Shown in pieces: positions 26,925 to 34,656 of a stretch of 64,000 bases of DNA (position 1 is its first letter; each line of letters starts with the position of its first letter). The position numbers and the translations under genes are program-made. This stretch comes from Paracoccus denitrificans. Lineage in GTDB: Bacteria; Pseudomonadota; Alphaproteobacteria; Rhodobacterales; Rhodobacteraceae. The stretch covers positions 8,895 through 72,894 of the forward strand of contig VAFL01000017.1 of assembly GCA_005768755.1 (NCBI GenBank), given 5' to 3'. The notes beneath the pieces were generated by a model. It saw only the letters and a program-made list of their open reading frames with translations. It did not search any database and was not told the DNA's origin.

Positions 26925-27859
26925 AAATTCACCTGATCGCCGCCCTTCAGGGCCAACAACTCGCGTGCTTCAGTCGGGGTCGCGATTTCCAGACCCATTT
27001 CTTCCACGATACGGCGGATCTTTGTGACCTGTTCGGCATTGTTCGCGGCCAGTTTGCCGCGCCCGATGAACAGGCTGTCTTCCAGCCCCACGCGTACGTT
27101 GCCGCCCATCATCGCGGCCTGCGTCGCCAACGGCATCTGCCACTTGCCCGCTGCCAGGACTGACCAGCGATACTGATCGCCGAACAGCTTGTCAGCGGTT
27201 TCCTTCATGAAGACAAGGTTTTCGACCGATGGCCCGATCCCGCCCAGGATTCCGAAGATCATCTGCACGAAGAATGGCCCCTTCACCAACCCGCGATCCA
27301 CAAAATGCGCGAGGTTATACAGGTGGCCCACATCGTAGCATTCATGCTCGAACCGGGTGCCATGATCTTCGCCCAGCATCTTCAGAATGCGTTCGATGTC
27401 GCGAAACGTGTTTCGGAAAATGAAATCGTCCGTGCTCAGCAGATAGGGCTTCTCCCAGTCAAACTTCCATTCACGGTCCTTCTTCGCCAGCCCGTGAATC
27501 GCGAAGTTCATCGACCCCATGTTAAGCGAGCACATTTCCGGGGCGGTTTTCAGCGGCGCGGCCAGCCGTTCCTCGACCGTCATCGCAAGGCTGCCACCGG
27601 TGGTGATATTGATGACCGCATCGGTGGACTGCTTGATGCGCGGCAGAAACTGCATGAAGACATCCGGGTCGGGCGTCGGACGGCCGTCGTCGGGGTCGCG
27701 CGCATGCAGGTGCAGGATGGCAGCACCGGCTTCCGCTGCCTCGATCGCCTGTTTCGCGATGTCATCGGGCGTATAAGGCAGGTTTGGTGACATCGAGGGC
27801 GTATGAATGCCGCCGGTGATCGCGCAGGTGATGATGACCTTGCCTTGCGTGGCGCTCAT
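26921..27859 (-). CDS. Beta-keto acid cleavage enzyme (BKACE / 3-keto-5-aminohexanoate cleavage family)
   Basis: 312 residues. The family landmarks are VIITCAITGG at the N-terminus, HLHARDPDDGRPTPD (metal-binding histidines) and the central substrate region. BKACE enzymes condense a beta-keto acid with acetyl-CoA and cleave it to acetoacetate plus a new CoA ester; Zn2+ is bound by histidines and a glutamate. The substrate differs between subfamilies and cannot be set here. An AAAGGAAC ribosome site precedes the ATG. It is convergent with the TRAP-rraA operon and divergent from the GntR gene, 260 bp away. Confidence 0.86.
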   Translation of the reverse strand: MSATQGKVIITCAITGGIHTPSMSPNLPYTPDDIAKQAIEAAEAGAAILHLHARDPDDGRPTPDPDVFMQFLPRIKQSTDAVINITTGGSLAMTVEERLAAPLKTAPEMCSLNMGSMNFAIHGLAKKDREWKFDWEKPYLLSTDDFIFRNTFRDIERILKMLGEDHGTRFEHECYDVGHLYNLAHFVDRGLVKGPFFVQMIFGILGGIGPSVENLVFMKETADKLFGDQYRWSVLAAGKWQMPLATQAAMMGGNVRVGLEDSLFIGRGKLAANNAEQVTKIRRIVEEMGLEIATPTEARELLALKGGDQVNF

Positions 27860-28058
27860 GTTTCAGTTCCTTTCGTCATCCGGAATCGTCGCCGCGCGGG
27901 AAGGCCGCGCCGTGTCACGACGGATATTGAAGCGAAAACCGGAAATTGGGAAGCCGGGCGCGTGCCACCGGCGTCGGCAGGAACCCTGCATGACGCCGCA
28001 AAAAGGCAACAGCAACCCGGCTGAAACAGCCAAGGCGGATTAACCAACCCAATAAATG

Positions 28059-28110
28059 TTGACTTGCGACAGGTTCGTGTTCTGATACTTTCATACAGGT
28101 GTAGACAGGT
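28059..28110 (+). promoter_or_regulatory. Predicted promoter with HutC-type GntR operator ahead of the ribosyl-hydrolase operon
   Basis: TTGACT (28059-28064) and GATACT (28084-28089) are plausible -35 and -10 boxes with a 19-base spacer. Just downstream, GTGTAGAC (28099-28106) matches the published core GT-N-TA-N-AC of HutC-subfamily GntR operators. ACAGGT also recurs at 28069, 28095 and 28105, the last two one helical turn apart. Repressor binding here would block the promoter of the GntR gene and so of the whole operon (autoregulation). Confidence 0.5.
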
Positions 28111-28119
28111 ATGTAACGA

Positions 28120-28821
28120 GTGACTGCGCAATCAAAACCGGAACGCGTTGCCGCCCAGATCGAGGCCGAGATCAGGGGCGGAAGCCTTGGCCACGGCGAT
28201 CCGTTGGCCAGCGAAAACGCGTTGGTCCGCCGGTTTTCCGTATCGCGCACGACCGTGCGCCGTGGTTTGGAAATTCTTGCCGAACGTGGGCTGATCGAAA
28301 CCCGTGTCGGCATCGGGTCCTTCGTGACCTTCGACGGCAAAGTGCTGAACAGCGACATGGGCTGGGCCGTGGGCCTGCAGGGTCGTGACATCGCGTTGAC
28401 GACACGCGTGCTGCGCATCGTCAAGACGCGGATGGATCTGGATGCGCCCGGTTTCAACACCGACGATCATGTGCTGGCGGTGGATCGCGTGCGCTATCGC
28501 GGCAGCGACGGTCTCGGCCTGACGCTGGAGCGTAGCCGCATGCACTGGAGAGAGGACTTCGTCGACATTGTCACCTTCGGACTGGATGAAGACTCGCTTA
28601 GTCGTACCCTTCAGAATCGTGGCCTGATCCCGTCCAAGGGCGAGGAGTGGGCCTCGATCCAGCGCAGCCTGTCGCTGGCCGAATCCCGCATGTTGAACCG
28701 GCCCACCGATGAACCGATGCTTCTGGTGAAGCGTCTGACGCGCTCGGCCAATGACTCTGTGGTCGAGTATGTCGAGACCTTGCTGGACGCTGACAACTTC
28801 GGGCTGAGGATGGAATTCTGA
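28120..28821 (+). CDS. GntR-family regulator with UTRA ligand domain (HutC subfamily)
   Basis: 233 residues starting with GTG at 28120. The N-terminal winged helix-turn-helix (about residues 10-70, with SVSRTTVRRGLEILAERGLI) is followed by a UTRA effector domain of the HutC/FarR kind. It is the first gene of an operon encoding an ADP-ribosylglycohydrolase homologue, a PfkB kinase and an ABC importer, and its stop overlaps the next start by one base. The ligand is expected to be the imported compound or its sugar product. A HutC-type operator lies just upstream of its own start. Confidence 0.85.
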   Translation: MTAQSKPERVAAQIEAEIRGGSLGHGDPLASENALVRRFSVSRTTVRRGLEILAERGLIETRVGIGSFVTFDGKVLNSDMGWAVGLQGRDIALTTRVLRIVKTRMDLDAPGFNTDDHVLAVDRVRYRGSDGLGLTLERSRMHWREDFVDIVTFGLDEDSLSRTLQNRGLIPSKGEEWASIQRSLSLAESRMLNRPTDEPMLLVKRLTRSANDSVVEYVETLLDADNFGLRMEF

Positions 28822-29831
28822 TGATGTCCGGTAGCGACATGCAGATCGACCGGGCCGAAGCCGTGCTATACGGTCTTGCCATTGGCGACGCCCTGGGCAT
28901 GCCATCCCAGACCCTTTCGCGCGACGTCATACGCGCCCGCTATGGCAAGATCGAAGGCTTCGTCGATCCGTTCGACGGTCATCCGATCTCTCATGGTCTG
29001 ACGGCGGCGCAGGTCACGGATGACACCGAACAGGCGCTGTTGCTGGCGCAGCGCCTGCTGACAGATCCCGACGGCTTCGACGATGCGGCCTGGGCGCGCG
29101 ATCTGCTGGAATGGGAGGCACGCATACGTGCCATCGGGTTGCGCGATCTGCTGGGACCATCAACGAAATCGGCGCTGGATGCGTTGTTGTCCGGCACCCC
29201 GCCCGAGGTGACCGGACAGAACGGCACCACGAACGGGGCCGCGATGCGCATCGCGCCCCTGGGCATCATGACGCCGCCTGACCCGGCGCGGATTGCCCGG
29301 CGCGTGGCCCAAACCTGCCGCGTGACGCACAACACCGGAGAGGCCATTGCCGCGGCCGCGGCCGTGGCCATGGTCGTTTCAGCCGGGGTCGGCGGTGCAA
29401 GCCTTGATGAAAGCCTTCCGCTGGCGCTGGATGCCGCGCGGCTAGGACAGGCGATGGGCAACCCCGTCGGTGCAGGCGATATGGCCGACCGCATCGGCAA
29501 CGCCCTGACCGTGGCAAAGACGGACTCGCTGGAACAGGTGATCAGCGCCACCGGCACATCGGTCAAAAGCCATGAATCGGTTGCCGCGGCCTTTGGCCTT
29601 CTTGCCCTGGCCAAAGGCGACGGGTGGCAGGCAATGCTGATGGCAGCGAATATCGGCGATGACACCGATACGATAGGCGCCATGGCAGGGGCCATGGCCG
29701 GGGCCTGTTCGGGCATGGCGGGTCTGCCACAGGACGCGATCCGCCGGGTCGAGGACGCAAATGACCTGAACATTCCCCCCCTCGCACGCAGGCTTGTCGT
29801 GCAGCGGCAATTGGCGTCGGAGCCAGGTTGA
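28821..29831 (+). CDS. ADP-ribosylglycohydrolase-family protein
   Basis: 336 residues. The N-terminal metal-binding block GLAIGDALGMP, then TDDTEQ, and the C-terminal IGDDTDTIGAMAGA are the dinuclear Mg2+/Mn2+ motifs of the DraG/ARH family, with the acidic residues intact. Family members cut N- or O-glycosidic bonds to ADP-ribose. Here the gene is co-translated with a PfkB sugar kinase and an importer, so a small imported ribosyl (or similar glycosyl) compound is a more likely substrate than a protein modification; this is inference. The stop overlaps the kinase start. Confidence 0.85.
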   Translation: MMSGSDMQIDRAEAVLYGLAIGDALGMPSQTLSRDVIRARYGKIEGFVDPFDGHPISHGLTAAQVTDDTEQALLLAQRLLTDPDGFDDAAWARDLLEWEARIRAIGLRDLLGPSTKSALDALLSGTPPEVTGQNGTTNGAAMRIAPLGIMTPPDPARIARRVAQTCRVTHNTGEAIAAAAAVAMVVSAGVGGASLDESLPLALDAARLGQAMGNPVGAGDMADRIGNALTVAKTDSLEQVISATGTSVKSHESVAAAFGLLALAKGDGWQAMLMAANIGDDTDTIGAMAGAMAGACSGMAGLPQDAIRRVEDANDLNIPPLARRLVVQRQLASEPG

Positions 29832-30733
29832 TGGCGCGGCTGATCCAGATCACCGGACCCGTCCTTGACCTTGTATACCGGGTGCGGGCTATCCCCGCTT
29901 CGGGGCAGGAAGGGGTGGTGACCGGGTTTCTTGCCTCGGCCGGTGGCGGGTTCAACGCCATGGTGGCGGCGCGCGCGGCCGGCATGGATGCGGCCCTTGG
30001 CGGGACCCTGGGTACCGGTCCATTCGCGGACATGACGCGGCGGGCATTGGCCGAACAGGAAATACCCCATATCGGCGGCACCAGCAGGGAACACGATCAG
30101 GGCCTTTGCACCGTCATGCTGGAACCGAACGGCGAACGCACCTTCGTGTCAGCGCATGGCGCAGAAGGCCATGTCAGCAAAGACGATCTCGCCGGGATCA
30201 CGCTTGCCCCCGGCGACTGGGTCATGGTCTCGGGCTATACGCTGTTCTACCCGGCGGCGGCAAAGTCGGTTTCAGACTGGATCGCAGCACTGACGCCCGA
30301 AATCAACGTGCTGTTCGATCCCTCACCCATCATCGCCGAAATACCGCCGGAACTTCTGGCCCCGGTATTTGCCCGTGCCGACTGGGTCAGCGCCAATTTC
30401 GAGGAAGGCGTTGCCTTGGTCGGCTTCGACGAGCCCGGCAGGGTCGCGCAGCGCCTGGCCCGCAATCGCGCCGGCGCCGTGTTGCGCCGCGGGGCGGACG
30501 GCGCATGGCTGGCAACTGGGGGCGGATACGAAAAGGTGCCATCGCTCGCGGTCAATGTGGTTGACAGCAACGGTGCCGGCGACTGCCATATCGGCAGCTT
30601 CGTTGCCGAACTTTCCCGGACGGGCGATCCGATGGCCGCCACCCGGTACGCAAATATCGCCGCCGCATTGTCGACGACACGCGACGGCCCCGTGACCCCA
30701 CCACGCCGAGAAGAGGTATCGGCGTTGCTTTAG
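29831..30733 (+). CDS. PfkB-family carbohydrate kinase (ribokinase-like)
   Basis: 300 residues from the ATG at 29831, which overlaps the upstream stop by one base. The N-terminal region has the sugar-binding GGGFNAM (GG-N pattern) of ribokinase relatives. The C-terminal signature DSNGAGDC contains the catalytic aspartate and anion hole. The enzyme phosphorylates a sugar or nucleoside hydroxyl with ATP. Following a glycohydrolase gene, its probable substrate is the sugar released from the imported glycoside; ribose or a ribose derivative is the simplest guess. Confidence 0.83.
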   Translation: MARLIQITGPVLDLVYRVRAIPASGQEGVVTGFLASAGGGFNAMVAARAAGMDAALGGTLGTGPFADMTRRALAEQEIPHIGGTSREHDQGLCTVMLEPNGERTFVSAHGAEGHVSKDDLAGITLAPGDWVMVSGYTLFYPAAAKSVSDWIAALTPEINVLFDPSPIIAEIPPELLAPVFARADWVSANFEEGVALVGFDEPGRVAQRLARNRAGAVLRRGADGAWLATGGGYEKVPSLAVNVVDSNGAGDCHIGSFVAELSRTGDPMAATRYANIAAALSTTRDGPVTPPRREEVSALL

Positions 30734-30744
30734 GCGGCGCAAGC

Positions 30745-30759
30745 GCCCCATCCTGGGGC
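30745..30759 (+). promoter_or_regulatory. Intra-operon hairpin before the importer genes
   Basis: GCCCCA (30745-30750) and TGGGGC (30754-30759) form a six-pair stem with a three-base loop in the 49-bp gap between the kinase and the binding-protein gene. There is no T-tract, so it is more likely an mRNA-stability or attenuation element than a terminator. Confidence 0.4.
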
Positions 30760-30782
30760 ATCACCAACGAGGAGGAGAGAAC

Positions 30783-31817
30783 ATGAATACCAAGCTGATC
30801 GCCGCGACCGCCCTTATCGTTGTCGGGCAGGCCGCCGCCGCCGACGAAATCCGGGTTTTGAACTGGCAGGGATACGGCACTGATATCGGATGGTCGCTGG
30901 AGGAGTTTCAGGCTGCCACCGGACACACGGTCGTGCATGAATATTTCAACTCCGAACAGGAGATGCTGACCAAGCTGCGCACCAATCCGGGCGCATATGA
31001 TGTCGTCATGATCAATGCGGCCTTCACGGAACAGGCGAAATCCGAAGGGCTGATCGCGCCAATCGACGTCGCGACGATCCCGAATTTCGCCGATGTGACC
31101 CCGGCCTTCGCAACCGACAGCAAGCTGGTCTACGAAGATCAGGTTTACGGTGTGCCGTGGACCTGGGGTCTGACCTCGATCGCGGTGAATACGTCTGCTT
31201 ACCCCGAACCGCCGGTATCTTTGGAAACCATGTGGGACCCAGAACGCAAGGGCCGCATTTCGATCCGCGATGACGCGCTGGAGGCCGTGCAGTTCGGTGC
31301 GCTTGCAACCGGGCAGGACATCAACAATATCACTGATCTCGACGCGGTGCGCGAGAAGCTGGCCGCGCTGATGCCTCAACTAAGGACGTTCTGGGGCAGC
31401 GAAAACGACTGGAACCAGTATATGGCTGCCGGAGAGTTCGACGTTGCGACCTATTGGTCAGGCTCTGCCGCGCGGTCAATCGCGCAAGGCCTTCCGATTG
31501 CCTTCGTGATTCCCGAAGAAGGTGCCATTGGCTGGCTGGACAGCCTGGCAATTCCCGAATCCTCGACCAAGAAAGAAGCTGCGGCACAATTCATCGACTG
31601 GATGATCGACCCGGATTTCTACGTGAAATGGGACCCCGAAGGCGCGCCCACCTCGGCCAATGCCAAAGCCATCGAGGCGCTGCCTGACGATTCGTTCAAC
31701 AAGACCGTCGTGGCCGACCCGACGGTGATTGACCGCGTGCAGTTCCAGGCTGCCGTCACCGACGAAACCCGCGAGACCTACCTGAAGCTGTGGCAGTCCC
31801 TGAAGGCTGCCCAGTAA
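30783..31817 (+). CDS. ABC transporter periplasmic substrate-binding protein (PotD/PotF-like)
   Basis: 344 residues with a signal peptide cleaved around residue 20 (AAAADE). The mature protein starts EIRVLNWQGYGTD, the typical opening of spermidine/putrescine-type binding proteins, and has VPWTWGLTSIAVN in the hinge area. A very strong GAGGAGGAGAGA ribosome site suggests high expression. It is followed by two permeases and an ATPase. The genetic link to the glycohydrolase and kinase suggests a ribosylated amine-like ligand; that is inference. Confidence 0.87.
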   Translation: MNTKLIAATALIVVGQAAAADEIRVLNWQGYGTDIGWSLEEFQAATGHTVVHEYFNSEQEMLTKLRTNPGAYDVVMINAAFTEQAKSEGLIAPIDVATIPNFADVTPAFATDSKLVYEDQVYGVPWTWGLTSIAVNTSAYPEPPVSLETMWDPERKGRISIRDDALEAVQFGALATGQDINNITDLDAVREKLAALMPQLRTFWGSENDWNQYMAAGEFDVATYWSGSAARSIAQGLPIAFVIPEEGAIGWLDSLAIPESSTKKEAAAQFIDWMIDPDFYVKWDPEGAPTSANAKAIEALPDDSFNKTVVADPTVIDRVQFQAAVTDETRETYLKLWQSLKAAQ

Positions 31818-31839
31818 TCGGGCGCGTTAGGCAAGCGAC

Positions 31840-32703
31840 ATGCCAGCGAAGCTGACAAAAGCCGACCGCGGGCGACTGGTGGCACTTCTGTCACCAGCCT
31901 ACCTGTGGCTGACGGTGGCAATCTTCCTGCCGCTGTCGGCGATGTTGTTCTTCAGCTTCCTGACCGAGATGCCGGGCGACGACGCCGCCTGGCATCTGAC
32001 CTTTGACAATTACCGCGAGTTCTTCGGCAACCCGACCTACGTCACCTTGCTGCGGAAATCGCTGGTGCTTGCAACGACCGTGACGGCGATCTGCCTGATC
32101 GTCGGATTTCCCTGCGCGCTTGTGCTGGCCAAGGGCATCAAGGGCCGGTCACGAGAGGCGCTGTTCTTGCTGGTCATTCTTCCTTTCTGGTCGAATTCGC
32201 TGGTGCGTATCTTTTCCTGGGCCATCGTCCTGCGCGGCAATGGCGTGCTGGAGCTGGGACTGAACGCGGTGCTACCCTTCGATGTCCGGTTGAACCTGAT
32301 GTTCACGACAAGCGCCATCGTGATCGGGCTGGTGCACAGCTATCTGCCCTATGTGATCCTGACCTGCTATCTGGCGCTGCAGGCGATCAGCGATGATCTG
32401 ATTGACGCCGCAAGGACCATGGGCGCGTCGCCGTTCACCATTCTGCGCCGTATCCTGATCCCGCTTTCGGCCAGCGGGCTGATCGCGGGCGCGGTGCTGG
32501 TCTTTGTGCCCATCGTCGGCTCTTTCATGGAGCCGCGCATCCTCGGTGGTCGCGTAGGCACATATTACGGCACCGTGATCGAGGATCAGTTCGTTGCCGT
32601 CTATAACTGGCCGCTTGGTGCCGCACTGTCCTTCGTGCTGCTGGCGGTCGTCCTCGTCATCCTCGGGCTGTCCGGCCCGGCCCTGAAACGGGGGGCCGCA
32701 TGA
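31840..32703 (+). CDS. ABC transporter permease (PotB-like)
   Basis: 287 residues, six predicted membrane helices and a coupling loop containing LIDAARTMGASPFTILRR (EAA motif). The positive N-terminus agrees with an inside start. Its stop overlaps the next permease start by four bases. Confidence 0.88.
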   Translation: MPAKLTKADRGRLVALLSPAYLWLTVAIFLPLSAMLFFSFLTEMPGDDAAWHLTFDNYREFFGNPTYVTLLRKSLVLATTVTAICLIVGFPCALVLAKGIKGRSREALFLLVILPFWSNSLVRIFSWAIVLRGNGVLELGLNAVLPFDVRLNLMFTTSAIVIGLVHSYLPYVILTCYLALQAISDDLIDAARTMGASPFTILRRILIPLSASGLIAGAVLVFVPIVGSFMEPRILGGRVGTYYGTVIEDQFVAVYNWPLGAALSFVLLAVVLVILGLSGPALKRGAA

Positions 32704-33485
32704 CCCTGAAACTTCTGTCGCGCCTTGGCCGCGTCTGGCTGGCGCTTATCCTGATCTTCCTCTACGCGCCGATCATTGTCATGGCGGCAATGTCGTTCAA
32801 TGCGTCGCCATTTTACCAGCTGCCGTTCGAATTCTCGACCCGCTGGTATCAGGATGTTGCGCAGAATTCACAGATCATCGACGCTGCCATCCGCTCGGTC
32901 CTGATCGCCTGCGTGACAACAGTGATTGCCACAGCACTTGGCACGGCCGCCTCGATCGCGCTGTTTCGCTATGAGTTTCGGGGCAAGCGACTGCTGCAGG
33001 TGCTTCTGTTCCCGCCGATCGCGATTCCGTGGCTGATCTCTGGCACGGCGATGCTGATCTTCTTCTTTTCCATCGGCATCGGGCGCGGCACACCCGCCGT
33101 CATCATCGGCCATGTCGCGCTGGCGCTGCCTTACGTCATCGTCACCGTCTCCGCCCGGATGAGCAGCTTCGACGCCACACTGGAAGAGGCAGCGCGCTCA
33201 CTTGGTGCGAAACAATGGACGGTGTTGCGCCGCGTTACCCTGCCCTGGATTGCGCCCGGCATCATCGCGGGCGCGCTGTTCGCCTTCGCAGTCAGCTTCG
33301 ATCAGTTCGTGGTGTCATATTTCCTGTCGGAACCCGGCGATACGACGTTGCCTGTGCTGATCTATACCGCCATCCGCAAGGGCTTCACGCCCGAGATCAA
33401 TGCGATCTCGACCATCATCATCACCGTTTCCATGGCGCTGATTCTGCTGGCCGCACGCTATTCCAAATTCGGAGGAGAGAACTGA
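32700..33485 (+). CDS. ABC transporter permease (PotC-like)
   Basis: 261 residues and six helices, with EEAARSLGAKQWTVLRRVTLP as the coupling loop. This is the second membrane subunit of the importer; the stop overlaps the ATPase start by one base. Confidence 0.88.
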   Translation: MTLKLLSRLGRVWLALILIFLYAPIIVMAAMSFNASPFYQLPFEFSTRWYQDVAQNSQIIDAAIRSVLIACVTTVIATALGTAASIALFRYEFRGKRLLQVLLFPPIAIPWLISGTAMLIFFFSIGIGRGTPAVIIGHVALALPYVIVTVSARMSSFDATLEEAARSLGAKQWTVLRRVTLPWIAPGIIAGALFAFAVSFDQFVVSYFLSEPGDTTLPVLIYTAIRKGFTPEINAISTIIITVSMALILLAARYSKFGGEN

Positions 33486-34507
33486 TGTCGTCTGTCGATG
33501 TCTCACATGTCTCAAAAAGCTTCGGCCCGGTGAAGGTGCTGGACAATATTACCGTGAACTTCCCGGATGGCGGCTTCTTCGCGCTGCTGGGACCATCGGG
33601 CAGCGGCAAGACGACGCTTCTGCGCATGATCGCGGGGTTTCATTTCCCCGATGCTGGCACGATCCGCATCGGCGACGAGAACGTCGGCAATGTCCCGGTC
33701 GAGAAGCGCGATGTCGGGATGATGTTCCAGAACTACGCGCTGTTTCCCAACCTGACGGTGGCTGAAAACGTAGGCTTCGGTCTGCGCGTGCGCAAAATAC
33801 CCGCCGCCGAGGAGCGACGCCGCATCGCCGAGGTGCTGGAGCTGGTCCAACTGACAGAGATGGCGCAGCGCAAGCCCGCGCAACTGTCCGGCGGCCAGCA
33901 GCAGCGCGTGGCACTTGCGCGTGCCATCGTTACCAATCCACGCGTGCTGCTGCTGGATGAGCCGCTGTCGGCACTGGACAAGACGCTGCGCATCGACATG
34001 CAGTTCGAACTGAAGCGCATCCAGCGCGAGATCGGGATTACAACGATCTTTGTGACCCACGATCAGGAAGAGGCGCTGACCCTGTCGGACAATATCGGCA
34101 TCCTGCGCTCCGGGCGGATCATTCAGTCAGGCCCCCCGAGAGAGGTTTACGACAACCCGGTCGACGCCTTCTGCGCCGGGTTTCTGGGCGAGGCCAACTG
34201 GATACCCGAGACCCGACTTGACGGCCTGACCCTTCCTGCCGACATCGCCAGCAACGAATTCGCGGTGCGCCCCGAAATGCTCAGCATCAGCCCGACGAAG
34301 CCCGCCGTCGGCAATGCGATCCGCGGAAAGGTCGTGCATCGGATATTCGCCGGTTCGATGGCGACAAGCCTGATCGATGTGGACGGCAGACAGTGGAAAG
34401 TCATCGCGCGCGACCGCGACATGCCCGTCCTTGATGACGAGGGCCGGGTCTGGCTTAGCTGGGACCCGTCCGACACGATCTCTGTCCCTGCGAAGTTGGC
34501 AAGCTGA
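33485..34507 (+). CDS. ABC transporter ATP-binding protein (PotA-like)
   Basis: 340 residues from the ATG at 33485; the longer upstream frame is only the permease gene read out of frame. Walker A GPSGSGKT (36-43), signature LSGGQQQRVALARA, Walker B LLLLDEP and VTHDQEE are present, with a C-terminal TOBE-type domain. It powers the importer. A GGAGGAGAGAA ribosome site lies inside the end of the permease gene. Confidence 0.9.
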   Translation: MSSVDVSHVSKSFGPVKVLDNITVNFPDGGFFALLGPSGSGKTTLLRMIAGFHFPDAGTIRIGDENVGNVPVEKRDVGMMFQNYALFPNLTVAENVGFGLRVRKIPAAEERRRIAEVLELVQLTEMAQRKPAQLSGGQQQRVALARAIVTNPRVLLLDEPLSALDKTLRIDMQFELKRIQREIGITTIFVTHDQEEALTLSDNIGILRSGRIIQSGPPREVYDNPVDAFCAGFLGEANWIPETRLDGLTLPADIASNEFAVRPEMLSISPTKPAVGNAIRGKVVHRIFAGSMATSLIDVDGRQWKVIARDRDMPVLDDEGRVWLSWDPSDTISVPAKLAS

Positions 34508-34538
34508 CAACCCGCCTGCCCCGCGCCCCATATCTGAT

Positions 34539-34568
34539 CGGCAGTCAGGTGGTTTCACCCGACTGCCG
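34539..34568. terminator. Strong hairpin between converging operons
   Basis: CGGCAGTC (34539-34546) and GACTGCCG (34561-34568) form eight pairs; after one A/C mismatch the stem continues as GGTG/CACC around a GTTT loop. It stands 31 bases after the ABC ATPase stop and downstream of the siderophore operon on the other strand, so it can serve both. No T-run follows on either strand. Confidence 0.6.
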
Positions 34569-34656
34569 CACCATGAGATTGCAGAACTTGACGCCTGCAA
34601 GGCGCAGGTCGCGATTGCCCCCAATGCCCACCATCACGGCGCGGGATTAACTTGCA

